From contig JAGLRU010000407.1 of the NCBI GenBank assembly GCA_023136145.1, positions 1-7,904 on the forward strand: DNA of 7,904 nt, written 5' to 3'. Each line of letters begins with the position of its first letter. Position 1 is the stretch's first letter. Made by a program: the position numbers and the translations under genes. Below the pieces are notes generated by a model, which did no database searches, was not told where the DNA came from, and saw only the letters and a program-made list of their open reading frames with translations. Shown in pieces: positions 4,274 to 7,904 of the stretch. This stretch comes from Alphaproteobacteria bacterium (lineage in GTDB: Bacteria > Pseudomonadota > Alphaproteobacteria > Micavibrionales > UBA2020).

Positions 4274-6937
4274 TCAAGCCGCCTCGATCTGCTTTAGTGC
4301 CAATCCAAGCTTCTGGCAGACGTTTTCGGCGTTTCGCATTGTTTCCCTTTGCTCCTCTATCACTTCTTCCGGTGCTTTGGCAAGGAAGTTGGGGTTAGAG
4401 AGCATCTTGTTGATCTTCTCGATATTCTTTGTAACTTTCTCAATCTCTTTTTCAAGGCGGGTACGTTCCTGATCAATATCAATAACATCAGCAATAGGCA
4501 GAATGATATTGGCTTCATCAAGAACGATCTGGATAGCACCATTTTGCGGTACTTCTTCAGAAACCTCGGCAGATTCCAGCCGCGCCAGTCGCCGGATAAT
4601 GTCGTTATAGACTTTGAGACGCTCTCTATTAACCTCGCTTGCCCCCTTAAGCAGCATCTTGATTTGCGCCGCCGCCGGAACATTCATATCAGAGCGAACA
4701 CTGCGAATACCAGAGATAAGCCGCACGACCCAGTTCATTTCGTCCGAAGCCGTTTTATCGATAATTTTATCATCAAACTCCGGCCACGTTTTCATCTGGA
4801 GCCAATCATCTTTTTCAACCGCTTCCTTACCAAGCAAATGAGCATGTAGTTCCTCAGTCAAGAAAGGCATAACGGGATTAAGCAATAACAACAACTGATC
4901 CAACACCCAGCCAGTTGTTTCACGCACTTCTTTTTTGACGCTCTCATCGGATCCACTTAACAACGGTTTGGTAAATTCGATATACCAATCGCAGAAAGTA
5001 CCCCATGTAAAATGATAAAGATGCGAGGCTGCATCATTGAATCTGAAAGCATCAAGTGACTCTGACACTTTCCGGCTTAATAACACCAATTCGCTTACAA
5101 TCCATTTATTGAGGATATGTTTGTTCTCCTCCGGTCTATAATCGGTAGTCAAAACGCACCCATTCATCTCGCAAAACCGCGCCGCATTCCAGAGCTTGGT
5201 CGTAAAGTTGCGATTGGTTTCAACGCGGGCGGGAGAAATTTTTACATCCCGCCCCTGCGCTGCAAGCGATGTTAGCGTAAAACGCAAAGCATCTGTGCCG
5301 TAGGTATCAATCAGCTCCAGCGGATCAACGACGTTGCCTTTCGACTTCGACATTTTCTGACCTTTTTCATCGCGTACTAGCGCGTGGATATAGACTTTGC
5401 GAAACGGCACATCATCCATAAAGTGCAGACCCATCATCATCATACGCGCCACCCAGAAGAAGATAATGTCGAAGCCCGTCACCAGCGTTTCGGCCGGATA
5501 ATAGCGTTTTACCTCTTCCACATCGTCCGGCCAGCCAAGTGTCGAGAACGGCCATAGCGCGGAGGAAAACCATGTATCCAGTACATCCGGATCGCGCTCC
5601 AGTTTAACATCATCACCGAATTTCTTTTTCGCTTCGGCATAAGCTTCTTCTTCTTTTTCTGCGACGAAAACGGATTTTTCCGGGCCGTACCATGCGGGAA
5701 TCTGATGTCCCCACCATAATTGACGGCTAATGCACCATGGCTGGATATTATTCATCCATTCGTAATAAGTTTTCGACCAGTTGGCAGGAATAAACTGCAC
5801 GCGCCCGTCATCTACAGCCTTAATCGCCGGAGCAGCGAGTGTTTTCGCATCGCAGTACCATTGATCCGTCAGCATCGGCTCAACAACAACGCCGGAACGG
5901 TCTCCGTAAGGCATCATAAGAACGTGCGGTTCTATTTTTTCAATAAGATCAAGAACCTCCATCTCGGCGAGAATTTTCTTACGCGCCTCAAAACGGTCAA
6001 TCCCGCGGTATTCCTCCGGTGCGTTTTCGTTCAGCTTCGCGTCCTTGTCAAAGACAGAAATCATCGGAAGCTTATGACGCTTTCCGACCTCAAAATCGTT
6101 GAAATCATGCGCGGGAGTTATCTTGACGGCACCGGTTCCTTTTTCCGGATCAGCATGGGAATCGGCAACAATAGGAATCTTACGTCCAACGATTGGCAGA
6201 ATTACAAATTTTCCCACCAAACCACTGTAGCGCGCATCATCAGGATGAACAGCGATAGCCGTATCACCCAGCATAGTTTCAGGGCGTGTAGTCGCAACAA
6301 CAATAAAACGATCTTTCTCACCTTCAACCGGATACCGGAAATACCACATGTGGCTCTTGACTTCTTTTTGCTCAACCTCAAGATCCGAAATAGCCGTATG
6401 AAGCTTCGGATCCCAGTTCACAAGGCGATTGTCCTTGTAAATCAAACCCTCATGAAAGAGCTGAACAAACACCTTGTTGACAGCTTTACTAAACCCCTCG
6501 TCCATCGTAAATCGTTCGCGCTGCCAATCCGGAGTTGTACCCAGACTACGAAGCTGGGAGGTAATCGTATCCCCCGACTCCTTCTTCCACTTCCAAACAC
6601 GCTTTAAGAATCCCTCACGTCCAAGGTCATTACGGGTTTTGCCTTCCTTGGCTAGAAGACGCTCCACGACCATCTGTGTTGCAATACCTGCATGATCTGT
6701 CCCGGGCTGCCATAGAACGTCCTTTCCGCGCATACGTTCATATCGGCTTAGAATATCCTGCAATGTCATATTAAAAGCATGACCTATATGTAGACTGCCC
6801 GTTACATTGGGGGGAGGCATGGGAATGCAGTAGGGGGTTTTGCTGCTTTTTACATCGGCTGCAAAAGCCCCTGACTTTTCCCATTTAAGGTAAAGTTTTT
6901 CTTCGATCTCTTTGGGCTGGAAGGATTTTTTTAGCAT
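4274..6937 (-). CDS. valS: valyl-tRNA synthetase
   Basis: ValS charges tRNA-Val with valine and edits mischarged threonine; it is a cytosolic class Ia synthetase. The 887 residues are a normal length. The Rossmann-fold catalytic domain starts with PPPNVTGSLHIGHAF, with the HIGH motif at 50-53. The inserted CP1 editing domain is marked by TTRPETMLGD (216-225) and GTGAVKITPAHDFNDFEVG (267-285). The catalytic core resumes with WCISRQLWWGHQIPAW (401-416), DVLDTWFSSALWPFS (451-465) and the KMSKS loop (528-532, GQKMSKSKGN). The anticodon-binding helical domain covers about 600-750. A charged C-terminal coiled coil (about 820-885) is the ValS tRNA-binding arm. The ATG at 6937 is 18 bp after the stop of the upstream small gene and has only a weak purine-rich ribosome site (AGAAGA), which suggests translational coupling. 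No T-box or other leader is present. Confidence 0.98.
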   Translation of the reverse strand: MLKKSFQPKEIEEKLYLKWEKSGAFAADVKSSKTPYCIPMPPPNVTGSLHIGHAFNMTLQDILSRYERMRGKDVLWQPGTDHAGIATQMVVERLLAKEGKTRNDLGREGFLKRVWKWKKESGDTITSQLRSLGTTPDWQRERFTMDEGFSKAVNKVFVQLFHEGLIYKDNRLVNWDPKLHTAISDLEVEQKEVKSHMWYFRYPVEGEKDRFIVVATTRPETMLGDTAIAVHPDDARYSGLVGKFVILPIVGRKIPIVADSHADPEKGTGAVKITPAHDFNDFEVGKRHKLPMISVFDKDAKLNENAPEEYRGIDRFEARKKILAEMEVLDLIEKIEPHVLMMPYGDRSGVVVEPMLTDQWYCDAKTLAAPAIKAVDDGRVQFIPANWSKTYYEWMNNIQPWCISRQLWWGHQIPAWYGPEKSVFVAEKEEEAYAEAKKKFGDDVKLERDPDVLDTWFSSALWPFSTLGWPDDVEEVKRYYPAETLVTGFDIIFFWVARMMMMGLHFMDDVPFRKVYIHALVRDEKGQKMSKSKGNVVDPLELIDTYGTDALRFTLTSLAAQGRDVKISPARVETNRNFTTKLWNAARFCEMNGCVLTTDYRPEENKHILNKWIVSELVLLSRKVSESLDAFRFNDAASHLYHFTWGTFCDWYIEFTKPLLSGSDESVKKEVRETTGWVLDQLLLLLNPVMPFLTEELHAHLLGKEAVEKDDWLQMKTWPEFDDKIIDKTASDEMNWVVRLISGIRSVRSDMNVPAAAQIKMLLKGASEVNRERLKVYNDIIRRLARLESAEVSEEVPQNGAIQIVLDEANIILPIADVIDIDQERTRLEKEIEKVTKNIEKINKMLSNPNFLAKAPEEVIEEQRETMRNAENVCQKLGLALKQIEAA

Positions 6938-6955
6938 TTTTTTATCTTCTATTCT

Positions 6956-7396
6956 TTATGAGTGTTTTTCTAGTATTTTTAGAATGCGTTCTCTTTCAAA
7001 ATATTCAAATTCATCCGTCACTTCTTTATTTTTACCGTTTATATTGCCTTTCGGTACCTGTCCATATTCTCCTCTAAAAGCCAAAATAGCGGCAGATTCC
7101 AGTTTCTTCCATGTTTCTAATTTTTGTTTTTTTTCGCTCGTGATAATATAAAATTCTAGATGCTTTAATCCATGGATTTTTAGTAATTTCTCAGCCCTCA
7201 CCGCCGCACTTTTTGCTATGCGTTTTACTCCTCTTTCTGTTCTTCCTATATAAACAATTCTAGAACTTTTGCCATTCTTGTATTTAATTTTCTTATTAGC
7301 TACCGCTATATATACCAACTTATCTTCTTTCAAAACATGTTGATAAATTTGAAGTACAGGATCTTTTACTGTTTTAATAGTTAATTTTTTTGCCAT
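6956..7396 (-). CDS. small GIY-YIG-like nuclease-domain protein
   Basis: The protein has 146 residues. A GIY-YIG core is suggested by the first strand LVYIA (27-31, in place of GIY), a second strand with RIVYIGRT (46-53, the YIG), R59 shortly after (GVKRI), E100 in the helix WKKLESAAILAF, and G117-N118 / N120 in PKGNING. These fit the usual Tyr, Arg, Glu and Asn catalytic set in order and spacing. The C-terminus is a charged helix (EYFERERILKILEKH). Family members range from UvrC-type repair and homing enzymes to stand-alone proteins of unknown target, so no substrate is assigned. The gene is visibly AT-rich: 116 G/C in the 360 bases from 7021 to 7380, about 32%. Four sampled 60-base lines of valS gave 40-60%. 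It lies 18 bp ahead of valS, probably in one transcript. Its own ribosome site, GGGGA, is short. Confidence 0.65.
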   Translation of the reverse strand: MAKKLTIKTVKDPVLQIYQHVLKEDKLVYIAVANKKIKYKNGKSSRIVYIGRTERGVKRIAKSAAVRAEKLLKIHGLKHLEFYIITSEKKQKLETWKKLESAAILAFRGEYGQVPKGNINGKNKEVTDEFEYFERERILKILEKHS

Positions 7397-7452
7397 TTAG
7401 TCCCCATTTTGACTATTCAGAATTTCCGAAGTGTCATGATGCCCAAATATCA

Positions 7453-7481
7453 TTGATTTGTGAAGGCTTTTTGCTCAAAAT
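7453..7481 (+). promoter_or_regulatory. possible fumC promoter
   Basis: TTGATT (7453-7458) is followed after 17 bp by CAAAAT (7476-7481), each matching 4 of 6 consensus bases. It lies in the 116-bp spacer between the divergent GIY-YIG gene and fumC, and transcription would start about 25 bp before the fumC ATG. No comparably good promoter was seen for the minus-strand gene in the same spacer. Confidence 0.3.
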
Positions 7482-7512
7482 GAAAATGAAAAACTAAAAT
7501 GAGTAATATCCC

Positions 7513-7904
7513 ATGTCCCAGAACTGTTCAGCCACCGAAAAAACAATAAAAACCCGCATTGAAAGCGATTGCATGGGCGAAATAGATGTTCCTGCTGATA
7601 AATACTGGGGCGCGCAGACTCAGCGGGCTTATCAGAATTTTAAAATCGGCACAGAATTAATGCCGTTACCACTTATCATCGCTCTTGGCGTTCAGAAAAA
7701 AGCCGCAGCCATTGCAAATATGGAATTAGGCTCTCTTGATAAAAAGCTCGGCCAAGCCATAGTTCAGGCATCCGAAGAGGTTGTGGACGGCTCCTTAAAC
7801 GACCATTTTCCACTGGTAGTATGGCAAACAGGCTCCGGCACCCAGACAAACATGAACATCAACGAAGTCATTTCCAACCGCTCCATCGAGATTCTGGGCG
7901 GAAA
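7513..7904 (+). CDS. fumC: class II fumarate hydratase, N-terminal part (3'-truncated by window edge)
   Basis: FumC reversibly hydrates fumarate to L-malate in the TCA cycle as an iron-free cytosolic homotetramer of the aspartase/fumarase superfamily. The visible 130 residues begin MSQNCSATEKTIKTRIESD and continue with the family landmarks GEIDVPADKYWGAQTQRA (about 22-39), NFKIG, and VVWQTGSGTQTNMNINEV (about 102-119). The last of these holds the conserved substrate-binding SGTQTNMN motif. The N-terminal extension before RIESD is about ten residues longer than in many FumC proteins. The in-frame alternative methionine (residue 21) would cut into the conserved fold, so the ATG at 7513 is preferred despite a weak ribosome site. 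The remaining two thirds or more, with the catalytic serine loop (GSSxMPxKxN), lies beyond the window. Confidence 0.95.
   Translation, partial: MSQNCSATEKTIKTRIESDCMGEIDVPADKYWGAQTQRAYQNFKIGTELMPLPLIIALGVQKKAAAIANMELGSLDKKLGQAIVQASEEVVDGSLNDHFPLVVWQTGSGTQTNMNINEVISNRSIEILGG

Noticed and set aside
4109..4472. Plus-strand frames of 62 and 101 codons between htpG and valS
   Set aside because: They consist of palindromic repeat sequence followed by antisense valS; the arginine- and serine-rich translation is typical of repeat DNA.
5720..6607. Plus-strand 295-codon open frame opposite valS
   Set aside because: It lies wholly antisense to the well-conserved valS coding sequence, has no ribosome site or family likeness, and is explained by the codon pattern of the opposite strand.
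6938..6955. T-box or attenuator leader for valS
   Set aside because: Only 18 bp separate valS from the preceding gene, which leaves no room for a leader structure, and T-boxes are not expected in proteobacteria.

Overview
The window reads as chromosomal DNA of an alphaproteobacterium with moderate GC. The evidence is an RT0821/Lpp0805-type (rickettsial 17 kDa antigen-like) lipoprotein, a broken alphaproteobacterial-style pdxH beside it, bacterial htpG, valS and class II fumC genes, and intergenic palindromes of the GTCATTCC...GGAATGAC type common in such genomes. No phylogeny was run, so the class is an inference; a host-associated or reduced lineage is possible but not shown.

Layout, left to right. 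(1) 1-309 (+): the C-terminal part of an unrecognised protein that enters from the left edge. (2) 367-855 (-): a DJ-1/PfpI-fold protein that appears to lack the catalytic cysteine, with a good sigma70-like promoter. (3) 1067-1564 (-): a glycine-zipper surface lipoprotein with its own promoter, a strong Shine-Dalgarno and a clear terminator. (4) About 1668-1870 (+): a pdxH remnant, truncated and probably frameshifted, divergent from the lipoprotein gene. (5) 1994-2074: an 81-bp inverted repeat in the presumed htpG leader. (6) 2116-3981 (+): htpG, intact. (7) 3982-4273: a gene-free stretch between convergent genes, filled with decayed palindromic repeats. (8) 4274-6937 (-): valS, intact. (9) 6956-7396 (-): a small AT-rich GIY-YIG-like gene 18 bp upstream of valS and probably cotranscribed with it. 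(10) 7513 to the right edge (+): the start of fumC, divergent from the GIY-YIG gene.

The intact core genes are housekeeping: protein folding (htpG), tRNA charging (valS) and the TCA cycle (fumC). They do not form one pathway. The unusual content is the pdxH relic, the DJ-1-fold protein without its nucleophile, the base-composition outlier ahead of valS, and the repeat-filled intergenic spacers. I found no CRISPR array, tRNA, rRNA, transposase, prophage gene or evident new multi-gene system.
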